Positions 1 through 12,300 are shown, counted from the stretch's first letter. The stretch: DNA of 64,000 nt from Rhexocercosporidium sp. MPI-PUGE-AT-0058 (GCA_020746875.1 JAGTJL010000002.1:3720001-3784000), one strand, 5' to 3'. Numbers and translations are program-made. Notes: generated from the sequence alone by a model not told the origin.

Positions 1-1008
1 CGCAGAATCTGTCCACAGACCCAGCTACTACCGGGCATCTTCAGCGGACTGTCAGCAAAGCGAGTGAGCTCACAGACCCGGCTATGGACGAGACTCTTCG
101 AGTAACCTCACCCAGTTGGGAGTACGTATCCAACGGAGCGTTGGTAATACACAGCTAATGAATTCCTTAGCGATCTCCCTGTAACGCTCTTTGAACCAGA
201 GCCGTTTGATCCGGAGCGGAAGGAGTAGGATACTATCTCGGATCACAGGGCTGGGTTGTTGGATTCAGGGTCTTAGTTTTTGGGTCTTTCCAGGTTTACT
301 TTGAATGTATCAAATCGTTCATATTGTAAAATGCGAGCGCGAAATCCATGGTGCAATGCAACCTCGAGAGAATCAAAATAATGGCGTACCCCGGCAGACG
401 CTTGTGTAAAACATTACTTTTCCAATCTAGCCTCAATCGAGTACTGTATGCATCATCAATTGATCTGCAAGTGACTTGCCAGGGGTGAATCGGCGAAGCC
501 AGCTTTGTCTTCAAGCAGCGAACGCATCATGCTGCAGGCATAGGCCGCCGGTCCATCCAGGGGACAACAGACGGAGACGTACCATTTTTGGAAAACTGCA
601 CGATCGATACGCCATAAACTCTTCCAACAATATCCATGCACCATCCCTCAAGAATGTGCCCCAGCTGCCTCGGGGAAGAGGATCCCGCATACAACCCCCG
701 ACTCTCTTTGCAGCATTGCCTTAACCCAATGGAGATCTCAAGGATCGATGGTTACCACACGGAGATATCCCATTTAGGAGAACTGCATGATCGATATCCC
801 ATAAACTCTTCCTCCAACTACCACGGCCCGATCGCTGTCAATACTCCACTTCAATGTCTTGCTTCATCCCACGTTGTCTGCATGATGCATCCGCGAGGCC
901 ACCTTGATTATCCAGGCGCCAACACATTCTGCTGCAATTGCGGGCTACAAGTACATCCAAGGGTGATCGGCTTCCTTCATCGGGAGTCTGGATGTTGGCT
1001 CAGACGGC
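1..1008. other. Intergenic stretch with no supported gene
   Basis: I see no gene here. Open frames exist on both strands (for example about 636-1262 on the plus strand), but they have no recognisable domain, have biased composition, and run through the promoter and start codon of the gene that begins at 1187. The stretch may contain part of a gene cut by the left window edge, but nothing supports that. A GGGTTGTTGGATTCAGGGTC-like word near 250-290 resembles the GATC/GGTTC-rich words found in other intergenic regions of this window. Confidence 0.5.
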
Positions 1009-1017
1009 TATATAAGG
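1009..1017 (+). promoter_or_regulatory. TATA box for the tandem AAA gene
   Basis: The word TATATAAGG lies about 170 bp upstream of the ATG at 1187, with a pyrimidine-rich stretch (TTTTCATCACTATTGCCC and similar) just after it where transcription could start. Position and sequence fit a fungal core promoter. Confidence 0.45.
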
Positions 1018-1186
1018 ATCCAACGCCTCTGACGTTTTCATCACTATTGCCCTGTGTATTCTCAGCATCAAGCTCTTCAACCGTCTTTCCAAACCTTCTT
1101 ACCAAGTTATATACCTTGTCTGTCGCGAACATAAAGCAACCTGTCATCCTCCTGAACATCCCACCACCATCTCACAGAACAAGACA

Positions 1187-4100
1187 ATGGCGGGATACAT
1201 TCAGAATGGTTCCCTGCCAACCCCACCTATCTCGGACGCTCAAGCCTCGATCCTGGACATGATATTGTTCCCAGGCTTCACCCGCATGTCTTCTGCTATC
1301 CAAGGGTATCTCACCATTGACTTGAGCGTCTATGCTCCTCTGCTCTGTTTCTGTGGGTTGTGTGTGTTCCTTTGCAGACGTATTTGCAAGTCCTTGTGGG
1401 AATGGTTGCAGACTTATTGCAGTAAGAACCTTGGTTCTGTCCGAATAAGAGAACCTAGTTTCTGACAACAAATAGCTTCAACTATTCATCTTCACTATCG
1501 CGAGGATCCATATGATATGCTCATCCTGTGGATATCCTCTCAGAGCTTCGCCCAGAACACTCGCTCCTCCCTCGTCACCACCAACCTAGACCCTTCATTG
1601 AGCCACTCAAGAAATAGCCATTCAAATGGCGGAGATGCAAACAAAAAGACTTTCTACTACACGCCCTGGAACGGACGCTTTCTCTTCCGGTATAAGGACC
1701 GCCTGGTTGTGTTCCGGCGTCAATACCAAGCTGGAGATTTCAGAATCCGAGAAGACGTGTCCATTTCCTGCTTTGGCAGATCTTCGCAGATTCTTAGGGA
1801 ACTGCTCTCTGAGTGCAGAACCGAATATGCAAAGCTTGTTCAAGGTAAAACCTGCCTCTATCAGCACCAAGATGGGATCTGGACAAGGTCTGCAGTATCG
1901 GATATACGGCGCATCTCAACAGTTGTTCTTGATAAGAGTAAGAAAAGGGGGCTACTGGATGATATGAGCGACTTCCTCAACCCAACAGCTCAGCGATATT
2001 ATTCCAATCGTGGTATTCCTTACCGACGGGGTTACTTACTATACGGACCCCCTGGGACTGGAAAATCGTCTCTTTCTTCCGCAGTTACGGGGGTCTTCCG
2101 TTTGAATATCTACACCCTTAACCTTGGTGAGCTCAACGACGCCAGCTTGAAGAGCCTTTTCGCCAAGCTTCCAAGTAAATGCGTTGTCCTTTTGGAAGAC
2201 ATAGATGCCGTCAGTTCGAATCGAGACACTGAGATAGACTCTCGTCAAATCGCGACTGGCTCTCCCCAGGAGAGGAAATCTGCCTCTGGAAAGGTGTCCT
2301 TCTCTACCCTCTTGAACGTCATCGATGGTGTAGGGTCGCAAGAGGGCCGGATCTTAATCATGACTACCAATTACATCTCGCGCCTTGATGAAGCACTCAT
2401 AAGACCTGGCCGTGTGGACTACAAGGTCGAACTCGGGCTCGCGGACAAGAAAATGACGGCTGAACTCTTCTCTCTCGTCTTCAAGCCTATGGAGGGCGAT
2501 GTCACTCTGCCAGAGGACGCTCAGTCAGATCTGCTGTTTGAAGTAGGAGAGGTTAGAGAGATTCATAAATCTTCAGAGACTCAAAAGGAAGTGGCCGAGA
2601 GAGTTGAGCGGTTGGCGGAAGAGTTTGCTGCCAAGGTGCCGACGTTGAAATTCAGCGCAGCTGACATTTACTCGTTTCTTCTGAAGTATAGGAAATCAGC
2701 AGAGGAAGCCATTGAAAATGTGGAGCAACTTCTCTCGACGGTCGTTGGACCAAAGTCAGAGCCACCGAGGATACCCGAAGATGCCAAGCCCGAAGATATT
2801 CGGTTAGTACGCATCCAACGAAAGTAAACAAAACTTCGCTAACGATCTATTCAGGTGGGATGAGCATTCCGTGACAGAAGCCCCGACGGAGATGGTTCAA
2901 ACCCCCTTGGCCTCAGAACAGCCAACAGGCCCAACCAGCACCCCGGTCCTATTGCCATCCAAGGGCATTGTCACATTGAGCGACGCCCAAGAGTTGTTCA
3001 AAGCTGTCATGGACATGCGGATGGCCTCTAGACACGCCTCAAACCTCACCTGCTCTCATACGCCTCCTGAGGATCTTTCAGAGATGACTTCAACCGATCA
3101 CTGTTCGCCAACTCCCTGGGATACGCCGACAAACCAACCATTAAGACAAATTGTGACAACTGAGTATGTCCAGCAGTTTCTTGACATCCTCAAGCCTCTC
3201 AGTACCAAGCAGGAGCCGCCTCCTCCGCCTGTCGCTGTGAACAATGTTGAGTTTGAGGGACCGAAAGCACGAGCTTCTACGCTGGAATTTAAAAAGGTCA
3301 ACGAAGTGTTCGTACATACCAGGCTGCATTTCAAAGTTGCCAACGCTAATAAGATAATACAGCTGGGACAAAAAGGAATACAAGTATAAAGTCGTGGAAT
3401 CATTGGCACCAGCTGATGAAGTGAATGAGCTGGATCACTACGTCTTTGTCGCTCGCACACGTCTTGGTAGGTCCTAGCTTCGAATGCAACCTCCGTTTCT
3501 GACAGCAGTTTAGACAAAGAGACCAAGAATCAGATCCAATATGTTGATATCAAGTCTACGGGCTTGCGGGACATCCTCCGGAAGGTTCTGCAAGATGTCC
3601 AGGGGGTTTGCCTCCAGGAGAAGAAGCCTTCGGTAAGTCTAGACCCTGCCCTCCCAAGTTCTCAAATGCCAGAGCAACTACTAACTCAGTACAGGTAGAG
3701 CAGAACCTCCTCTACCATTACCTCGCCGATCTAGAGGAGTGCCGCCAAAATCCAAGCACGGCCCTCGATAGTTCTACGCTGGATCATCTAGATTTACTAC
3801 TTGATTTTATCCGGGCAGCTTACGCTTCGACAACCGAGCGCCTTGGCCCGCTTCTCGAGAAGCATCAGATCACGTACGACCTCCTGTGGACGCTCTTCAA
3901 GCCGAATACTCTGGCACACACAAAATGCTTCGGCACTGGCCAGCCAAGATGTGTGAAGTACGAATTTGGGGAAGAGAAAACAGCAAATGGTGGGATAAAA
4001 TACTTCCACGTCAAAGCTTGCTATTTGGATTTTGACGGGAAGGTGTTTGGGGAAACCTCGAGTGAGCATGCTATCGAGATATTCCGTGGTGCGAAACAGA

Positions 4101-5503
4101 TCACTGCTCTGGAGATATTCCCCCTCAAATATCACCGGAATGAAAGGCAAGTCAGGGCCCAGCTCACCGAATGCGGACAGAAATTTCTGTCTTTGATGGA
4201 CGTCCACCTCTGCGAGTACAAAGGCAAGGGATTTTACATCGAGAAAGATCGAGTTGTTGAAATTCCTATCGAAAGCCGAGTCGTGGTCGACGCAGCTTAT
4301 TTTCGAGAGGAGAACCCGAATTACGCCAGACCGAGCATCAAGAATTCCGATAAGGGCTCACCAACTGGCTGGCATGTGATCGATTTTGACGATGCTGAAG
4401 AGATGTCGGCCTCGGCCAAGAACAATGGAATGGATCCGTCAGAAGTGAAGGGAGACGACCTGCTCATCTGCAGCCCAACCGTACCTGCGTTCAGCTTAGG
4501 CGACAGAGGATGGGGTGAGCATCTCTTTTCTGCTATAAGTATCACCTTACCGCTAATATATTAAACGTAGCGGAGGTGGCTGTCGCCAATATCAAAGAGA
4601 TTGACTGGAAACAGGCGGCGCTGGATGACCTTCACATTCCTCCGAGTAAGAAGAAGGTCGTGCAAGCTCTTTCCGAAGCCCATGTCAATCGGGCCATGAC
4701 TCATTCCTTTGACGATGTCGTAGTAGGAAAGGGGCAAGGATTTAGCGTTCTATTGCAGTTAGTATCTAGTCCTGTGAAAGGCATGATTCTGCTAACACGG
4801 TATATAAGTGGACCACCTGGTGTGGGGAAGACCTTGACGGCGGAGTTGATCGCTGAACATCTTCGAAGGCCACTCATGCCAGTCTCTGCTGGTGAGCTCG
4901 GTACAACAGCAGGGAGCGTCGAAAAGTGTCTGCCTCGTATCTTCAAACGCGCTTCTCGATGGAAGGCGGTCCTCCTCCTGGATGAGGCGGATGTACTTCT
5001 CGAACAGCGCTCATCTCACGATATCCATCGAAATGCTCTCGTCTGCGTGTTCCTGCGAACCCTGGAATACTATCAAGGAATGATGTTCCTCACCACTAAT
5101 CGGGTAGAACAGATTGATGATGCAATCGCCAGTCGGATCCACTTCAAACTGAAGTATGACAAGTTGAACCTCGAGCAGCGGAGCAATGTCTGGCGATATT
5201 TTCTGGGCATGGTAACCACGCCTCAGGGGGCAGCAATTTACAACACGGACGACTTCGATGACTGGGTACGGAAGGAGCGTAATGGTCGCGAGGTAGGTAC
5301 CTCCTTCACGACTTTGAGGAGCAAATCAATTAACGGTATCGTTTCAGATCAAAAACGTAGTGTCAACGGCTCAAGCTCTGGCGATTCAAGACGGATGCCA
5401 GGTGACTATGTCCCATATCGAAGTGGCTATTGCCACGTCTGAGGATTTCGAATGCGATTTCAAGGGCGTGGGATCGACGGAAGCTATGAACGGTTATGCT
5501 TAG
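1187..5503 (+). CDS. Tandem AAA ATPase: BCS1-like half fused to a second AAA protein
   Basis: Predicted exons are 1187-1421, 1476-2802, 2855-3307, 3363-3470, 3509-3632, 3695-4514, 4571-4757, 4809-5292 and 5348-5503, giving about 1297 residues in one frame. The first half is BCS1-like: a hydrophobic segment near residues 45-68, a BCS1_N-type region, Walker A GPPGTGKSS near 269, Walker B VVLLEDIDAV near 315 and the MTTNYISRLDEALIRPGR sensor region. BCS1 is a mitochondrial inner-membrane AAA protein; fungal paralogues of this kind have varied and mostly unknown roles. The second half has the N-terminal region of another fungal AAA family, then GPPGVGKTLTAE near 1085 and VLLLDEADVLL near 1138. 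The halves join across a 52-nt intron (2803-2854) with a GCTAAC branch site. If that intron is retained, the first protein stops at 2827. Two adjacent genes are possible, but only about 60 bp would separate them. Confidence 0.75.
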
Positions 5504-6084
5504 CTGAGGCTGTGGGATATTGTGCGTGAAATGGGAGGGTTGGAACGATTTGTGCATATCAGTGCTTTGATTTCTTATTATTTCGCCTTTGAATGTTTAT
5601 ACGCTCTGGGATAATGGAAGTATATAACTTGCGTCTTTTGAATGGCAATTGTTTGTGGCCGTGTGGGGGCAGATATTTTATGGACTGTACCAAGCGTTCG
5701 GGAAGGTTCAACGACGAGACATGCCCCTCCCCACCGAAAATACGGGTCGCGCCGCTATTTCTTCCGACCCTCTCGAACACCAAAGCCGTGCAAGAATCCC
5801 CCGCGAATCTACGATCGAAAGGGGTACAGCTCTTGGACTTGTGTCATCTCCCATGTGTCAGGCGTCACCTCCGTCCTCCATGTCAGCACTGCTAGTTGAT
5901 GCTGCCTAAGGCATTCCTTCCGCCGGAAGCATGTCTACAACACCGTGTCCAGGAGCCCAAGACTGCGAGCTTGGGTCCTGGAACCTTGGTTCGTTTGGAC
6001 GTCGAGTTCAAAGATGGGTATATCTTAACGCACCATGGCCACCCTGAGCTCTACACTTTCCATTGTGCATTCTAGCTTGACAAG
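5504..6084. other. Intergenic, no gene seen
   Basis: Short frames on both strands between 5559 and 5909 overlap each other and show no domain or splice logic. The segment 5940-6000 holds palindromic words (CCCAAGACTGCGAGCTTGGG, GGAACCTTGGTTCG) of the kind found upstream of other genes here. A weak GTATATCTTAA near 6016 may serve the gene at 6085. Confidence 0.5.
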
Positions 6085-6705
6085 ATGCCACCAACACCTT
6101 TCTACGTGAATACAGCCTTGATCTGTTACAATTGTCCCAAAACAGCCGTCCTGAGACTAGACGAGAGTTGGAGAGAGGTTACTCGTCTGGGAAAGGATAC
6201 AGATGTTTTGGACGTCATCTTTACTGTGTGCGTGACGTGCTTGAGATATCCTCATGTGCACGATCCCGGGACCGCAGTCATTCCCAGGTATCTGGATCAT
6301 CGCATTTACCTACATGGCTCGGTTCAACCACTCGTTGAGCTCTTCAATTGCCAACCCAGTATCTACAGTCAACGGAAATTTTCCGTCACGGCGCTGAGAT
6401 GTAAGGTCTTGACCCGAATCCGCGATCCCGATGACCTCTTTGACACAAGAGCCATCCCGGACGCAAACATCATGATCCTCTACGATGGGTATGAAATCAC
6501 GAGAAACTGCCAGTTCTTTAGACACGAAACCTCGAGCGTCACTCGGAAGCCTAAGCACAGCCTATTTCCGCTGCTAGTCGGTCCAAACGAGGACACGTTC
6601 CCCTCAAAAGTTCACGAACTGTTACCGCCAGATCTGATTGAGGATGCCCCACCAAGATATAGTCAGGATACTGGATGGCTTGAGATGGTGCAACAACAAT
6701 TGTGA
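6085..6705 (+). CDS. Hypothetical protein, 206 residues
   Basis: Single-exon gene in a good ATG context (GACAAGATGCC). I do not recognise the family. Two Cys pairs near the N terminus, CYNCP (about residues 13-17) and CVTCL (about 50-54), could bind zinc, and the region between looks folded. The C-terminal part (LLPPDLIEDAPPRYSQD) is acidic and proline-rich with a PPRY motif, a candidate WW-domain ligand. There is no signal peptide or membrane segment. It follows the tandem AAA gene on the same strand, 581 bp away, and is followed by repeat-rich DNA. Coding status rests on ORF length, start context and non-random composition. Confidence 0.5.
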   Translation: MPPTPFYVNTALICYNCPKTAVLRLDESWREVTRLGKDTDVLDVIFTVCVTCLRYPHVHDPGTAVIPRYLDHRIYLHGSVQPLVELFNCQPSIYSQRKFSVTALRCKVLTRIRDPDDLFDTRAIPDANIMILYDGYEITRNCQFFRHETSSVTRKPKHSLFPLLVGPNEDTFPSKVHELLPPDLIEDAPPRYSQDTGWLEMVQQQL

Positions 6706-7179
6706 AGTGACAGGTCGAGGGATGCTCCGTGTTTGCGTGCGTATGTGTATGGCTCGAAATTTGATATACAGGAGGATATTAAGACCAGGTACCTGAAGAT
6801 GTTTGTGGAGCTCTGTGACTTTGGTTTTAGAATAATTATCATTTTCTGAATCATACTATTGATTTTTGCTGGCTTGTCCACCCTGACTCTCTTGACCGAA
6901 GAATATTTATCCTACAGTTACATTTCACAGCTTGGAAATTCACATCTATCATCTCTCCTTCCACCATTACCAAGGCAAAATGATCTAGAGTTGGCCTCTA
7001 GCCGATCGCTCTAACCCCTTTTCCAAGCGAGAACTATCCAGCCCTGGGTAATGTGCCGGGCGCAAAAAGAATTACTACTTTGGTACTCGGGTCAAGACGG
7101 CTGTGCCAAGCCCAGATATTTCTTTCGGACAAGGGCACCTGGACCAATAGAAGATCTAGATTGGAGCAGTGCTACCCTT
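6706..7179. other. Intergenic, no gene seen
   Basis: AT-rich 3' flank of the preceding gene followed by sequence resembling the dispersed repeats. The words AGTTGGCCTC and CGATCGCTC near 6990-7010 recur in altered form near 8024-8050, so this is probably another decayed repeat copy. Confidence 0.4.
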
Positions 7180-7925
7180 TCGAGGAGCACGGTGGGAAGA
7201 CTGTAGTACTGATACCCTGATGGGGAGTATCTGGCGAGGACCCTTCCGCAGGCTCCGGCATGCTTCTTGGATCTGAGGTCTGAGATCTGGGTTCTGGATT
7301 CTTAGATTCCGGATACCCTGCTCGAGATCCAAGTCGTGCTCTGCATCATGCAGTCCGCGATCCCATATACTGCCTTCACAGTTCTTGGAGTGGGGATCCT
7401 GGTGCAGGTTCGAAGCGCCCACAAGTGAAGCTCATGCACACATGTACGGCTAGCCTACCGGCGACTTGGTAGCGAGCCGGAAAAAAGCCATGTCAGGTTA
7501 GACGCCCGTTTGTGGCTGCATCTGCGACTTGGCGAGAGACTGCTCCGGAGGCTTCGGAACGCTCTCTATTCTGAAATCTGGGGTCTAAGATCTGAGATCT
7601 GGGTTCTCAGATTCCGGATACCCTGCCATTGACCCACAAGTTCGTGCTCTGCATCATGCAGTCAGCCATCCCATGCATGAGGCATGCATTGACGCCCTTG
7701 GCGGTCCGATTTTAGTTCTCATTGCTGGGGGTGTCCTGGTCACCCCAGACCAAAAGCTGGGGTATACCTGGGATAGCTGCAGGACCTGCTTTCGGGCCCC
7801 CGTCGGAACGCCTCTCTATTCTGAAATCTGGGGTCTGAGATATGGGATCTGGGTTCTCGGACTCCGGATACCCTGCTCTTGACCCACTAGTCGTGCTCTG
7901 CATCGTGCAGTCTCCCGACTGAAGC
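7180..7925. repeat. Dispersed repeat family, three tandem-like copies
   Basis: Three related blocks (about 7250-7430, 7555-7690 and 7810-7915) share the order CTGAAATCTGGGGTCTGAG, GATCTGGGTTCT, AGATTCCGGATACCCTGCTC, then GTGCTCTGCATCATGCAGTC. The same order recurs near 14940-15090 and 15460-15570, including the adjoining GGTTCGAAGCGCCCAC block. The short palindromes (GCATCATGC, CATGCAT) and lack of coding capacity suggest a non-autonomous repeat. I see no clean terminal repeats or target duplications. Confidence 0.6.
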
Positions 7926-8435
7926 ATGTTTATCACACAGTCAAACTTCACAGTCCGGACACTTAAAATTATCATCTCTCCCCCCATTTCCCAATGACCT
8001 GCCACCAAGGGGATTTGATCTGGAGTTGGCCTCCACGATAGCCGCTCGCCTACCCTTTTCTGTAAGGCCTCGCCCTTCCTCTCCGTTGGACCAAGTAAAG
8101 AGCGCCTTCCAAAGCGTGTTTCCCCAGGGGTAACTCAATGGCGTAATGCGTACTTGACTTGATCGATCGTGAGGTTTAACTAAAGAGCGATTTGTGTTTC
8201 ACTTTGGTGGACTCTTTCTGATGTGGCTGCATTCTTAGCGAAAACTCGTTTTTGACTTCAATCTCTAAGAAGTTTGGAACAGCCATCACAGCGGCGGGCA
8301 CTAAAGGCGATGGATATTTCGTGAATCACGAACCGTCAAGGATTCTAAGAGGCATGCAAAAGAAATCGAGTGAGTGGCAGGAATTACTCTTGTATAAGAA
8401 AAGAAACCTCGCAGTTTTTGCTATTCTAAAGTCCC

Positions 8436-8640
8436 TCCCCGCGTGCCGAGAAACAGTTGGAGATCGGAGAAGACGTGATGATAGCAAGCTTGATTGTAGA
8501 AGCTGGCTGTCTGGGTGTTCTTATATAGACAATAGACTGTAGCTGCCTAGTAGGCAGCCACATGTGATCTGGGATCCAACAGAAACCCTACGTGCCGACA
8601 AAAAAAAGAGATACTTTGACTTTACACATTTCAAAGTCCA
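8436..8640. repeat. MITE-like element, reverse-oriented copy of the 35229 family
   Basis: Read on the minus strand, this segment matches 35229 onward: GGCACGTAGGG, CTGTTGGATCCCAGAT, CTGCCTACTAGGCAGCTAC, then CTATATAAGAACACC and CAGCCAGCTTCTAC. Its other end carries CGCGTGCCGAGAAACAGTTGG, which matches the terminal motif of the family. The ends are more decayed than in the 35229 copy. Confidence 0.6.
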
Positions 8641-8952
8641 CACCAGGTTATAAGTCTAGAAAGAGAAGTGATCAGTAGCATTATATAACTATTTATTAGC
8701 AATTTGACTCCTCCTAATTTATTTATTTATTTGTATTGCTGCCCTTTCGCCCGGTTTATGAGAAGCCTCTACTTATGCTTTAGTACGAGTCTTCTGCCAT
8801 AGCTATACTAGGGAACCCTTGTTATCTCTTGTACTTCTCTAAAATTCTTATCTGAGCTTTAGATCCTTATTTTTTTTTTATCCGAGACCCTCGTGAGCTT
8901 TATGGCTACTGTAGCGCGCAAATAGGTGCAGGGCCGCCACGCGGTTCAGTAC

Positions 8953-9106
8953 GAAAGGGGGTTGACAGTGGGTCTCGACCCCCCTTGTTCGGCAGTAAGG
9001 TAATTCTTCCAATCAACAGTTTGAAATTCTAGAATTTTCTCCACAAGTTTCCTTATATGTTAAGGCAGAAACAGGGGGGGTCGAGACCCACTGAAAACCC
9101 CCTTCC
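8953..9106. mobile_element. Small inverted-repeat element (MITE), about 154 bp
   Basis: The left end GAAAGGGGGTTGACAGTGGG continues into GTCTCGACCCCCC. The right end is its reverse complement over about 32 bp with about three mismatches. The element is flanked on both sides by GTAC (8949-8952 and 9107-9110), a possible 4-bp target duplication. It interrupts a sequence shared with 35400-35480: the flank ending CCACGCGG before it and TACTTCTAA after it are nearly adjacent there, which supports an insertion. It has no coding capacity. Confidence 0.7.
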
Positions 9107-9218
9107 GTACCTTCCGTACTTCTAACCGACGGAACTAACGATTCTCGGCAAAAGGGACTGACCCCGCACCTCCCGCGAAACTTTGGTAACTTCGCCGTAG
9201 TTTCGCCGTAATTCCGCT

Positions 9219-9227
9219 TATATAATC
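9219..9227 (+). promoter_or_regulatory. TATA box for the ankyrin gene
   Basis: TATATAATC lies about 140 bp upstream of the ATG at 9363 and is followed by CA-rich sequence typical of fungal leader regions. Confidence 0.4.
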
Positions 9228-9362
9228 AACAGGCAACAACACTCAGCTCACCTGACAATCGTCTACGAAAGTCCAACAAAAGTCGTGTACTCGCCGGCAT
9301 ATCTGCGACCCTAAGTCAGATTGCATCCTAATCACATACAAAGCCCGAGGCCATTTCAAGCA

Positions 9363-12300
9363 ATGCCTCCCATTAGCGAACGTCTCAACGAACAGCGGCG
9401 GTTACATTTTGCTGCAAGGGACGGAGATGTCTCACGCATAGATTACTTGCTCAAGGCCGGTGAAAACGTCAACGAAAGAAATGAGGATGGAGATACGCCT
9501 TTGCATTTGGCTGTTTGGAAACAGTCGAAACCGGCAATAAGGCTCCTGATCCTTTTCGGTGCAAGTACAACCAAACCAGACGCCAGAGGCAAGTCTGCGT
9601 TAGAAAAGGCGGAGCAATGGGGTGGTGAAGAGCTTAGGGCATTCTTGAAGAAGATTCTAGAAGATTATCATATACTCCAATCGAATCTGAGAAAGCATAT
9701 GCTAAGTGGAGACTGGAACGAATTCAACAAAACCTTGGGTTTGGAGTACAGATGTCTGATCAATATTTATCTCCCAGAAGAACAAACTTTATTACAGGTT
9801 GCAGCACAATCAGGCTCGATCCAAGCCATTCGAGAGCTCGTTCGCTGCGGTGCAGATGTCAAGGCAGAAGATAAGGATGGTCGGACGGCTCTGCATCTCG
9901 CAGCACAATCAGGCTCGATCCAAGCCATTCGAGAGCTCGTTCGTTGCGGTGCAGATGTCGAGGCAAAAGACAAGGATAATCGGACGGCTTTGCATCTAGC
10001 AGCACAATCAGGCTCGATCCAAGTCATTCAAGAGCTCGTTCGCTGCGGTATAGATGTTAAGGTAGAAGACAAGGATGGTCGGACGGCTCTCCATTTCGCA
10101 GCACAATCAGGCTCGATCCAAGCTATTCAAGAGCTCGTTCGCCGCGGTGCAGATGTCAAGGCAGAAGATAAGGATGGTCAGACGGCTTTGCATCTCGCAG
10201 CACAATCAGGCTCGATCGAAGCTATTCAAGAGCTCATTGACCGCGGTGCAAATGTAAAGGCAAAAAACAAGGATGGTCGGACGGCTCTACATCTCGCAGC
10301 ACAATCAGGCTCGATCCAAGCCATTCAAGAGCTCGTTCGCTGCGATGCAGATGTCAAGGCAGAAGACAAGAATAGTCGGACGGCTCTCCATCTCGCAGCA
10401 CAATCAGGCTTGTTTAAAGCTATTCAAGAGCTTATTAACCGCGGTGCAGATGTCAAGGCAGAAGACAAGGATGGTCGGACGGCTCTTCATCTCGCAGCAC
10501 AATTAGGCTTATTTGAAGCTATTAAAGCTATTCAGGAGCTTGTTCACCGCGGTGCAGATGTGAAGGCAGAAGACAAGGATAATCGGACGGCTTTACATCT
10601 CGCAGCACAATCAGGCTCGATCCAAGCTATTCAAGAGCTCGTTCGCTGCGATGCAGATGTCGAGGCAGAAGACAAGGATGGTCGGACGGCTTTGTATCTC
10701 GCAGTACAATCAGGCTCGATCCAAGCTATTCAAGAGCTCGTTCGCCACGGTGCAGATGTTAAGGCAGAAGACAAGGATGGTCGGACGGCTTTGTATCTCG
10801 CAGCACAATCAGGCTTGATCCAAGTCATTCAAGAGCTCGTTCGCCACGGTGTAGATGTTAAGGAAGAAGACAAGGATGGTCGGACGGCTCTCCATTTCGC
10901 AGCACAATCAGGCTTATTTAAAGCTATTAAAGCTATTCAGGAGCTCGTTCGCTGCGGTGCAGATGTCAAGGGAGAAGACAAGGATGGTCGGACGGCTCTC
11001 CATCTTGCAGCACAATCAGGCTCGCTCCGAGTCATTCAAGAGCTCGTTCGCTGCGGTGCAGATGTCAAGGCAGAAGACAAGGATGGTCGGACGGCTCTGC
11101 ATCTCGCAGCACAATCAGGCTCGATCCAAGCTATTGAGGAGCTCGTTGGTTGCGGTGCAGATGTTAAGGCAGAAGACAAGGATGGTCGGACGGCTCTCCA
11201 TCTTGCAGCACAATCAGGCTCGCTCCAAGCCATTGAAGCCATTGAGGAGCTCGTTCGCCGCAGTGCAAATGTCAAGGCAGAAGACAAGAATAGTCAGACG
11301 GCTTTGCATCTCGCAGCACAATCAGGCTCGCTCCGAGCCATTGAGGAGCTCGTTCGCTGCGGTGCAAATGTCAAGGCAGAAGACAAGGATGGTCGGACGG
11401 CTCTCCATTTCGCAGCACAATTAGGCTTATCTGAAGCTATTGAAGCTATTCAGGAGCTCGTTCGCTGCGGTGCAGATTTTAAGGCAGAAGACAAGGATGG
11501 TCGGACGGCTCTTCATCTTGCAGCACAATCAGGCTCGATCCAAGCTATTGAGGAGCTCGTTGGTTGCGGTGCAGATGTTAAGGCAGAAGACAAGGATGGT
11601 CGGACGGCTCTCCATCTTGCAGCACAATCAGGCTCGCTCCGAGCCATTGAGGAGCTCGTTCGCTGCGGTGCAGATGTCAAGGCAGAAGACAAGGATGGTC
11701 GGACGGCTCTCCATTTCGCAGCACAATCAGGCTCGATCCAAGCTATTCAAGAGCTCGTTCGCCGCGGTGCAGATGTCAAGGCAGAAGATAAGGATGGTCG
11801 GACGGCTCTCCATCTCGCAGCACAATCAGGCTTATCTGAAGCTATTGAAGCTATTCAGGAGCTCGTTCGCTGCGGTGCAGATTTTAAGGCAGAAGACAAG
11901 GATGGTCGGACGGCTCTTCATCTTGCAGCACAATCAGGCTCGATCCAAGCTATTCAAGAGCTCGTTCGCCGCGGTGCAGATGTCAAGGCAGAAGATAAGG
12001 ATGGTCGGACGGCTCTCCATCTCGCAGCACAATCAGGCTTATCTGAAGCTATTGAAGCTATTCAGGAGCTCGTTCGCTGCGGTGCAGATTTTAAGGCAGA
12101 AGACAAGGATGGTCGGACGGCTCTTCATCTTGCAGCACAATCAGGCTCGATCCAAGCTATTCAAGAGCTCGTTCGCCGCAGTGCAAATGTCAAGGCAGAA
12201 GACAAGGATGGATGGATGGCTCCTGATAAGGCGGTACCCGGGAATGACGACAGTGGAAAAGTAAATTCAGCTGATCATGATGGCAAGACCCCGCTGCACC

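Noticed and set aside
636..1262. 208-residue plus-strand frame before the AAA gene
   Set aside because: Covers the likely promoter and overlaps the start of the spliced gene; no domain.
7400..7425. GGTTCGAAGCGCC looked like a tRNA T-arm
   Set aside because: No cloverleaf can be folded around it, and the word recurs as part of a dispersed repeat (also near 15358).
9799..12264. Other-frame and antisense ORFs over the ankyrin array
   Set aside because: The 99-bp unit length keeps all frames open; only one frame gives ankyrin sequence.
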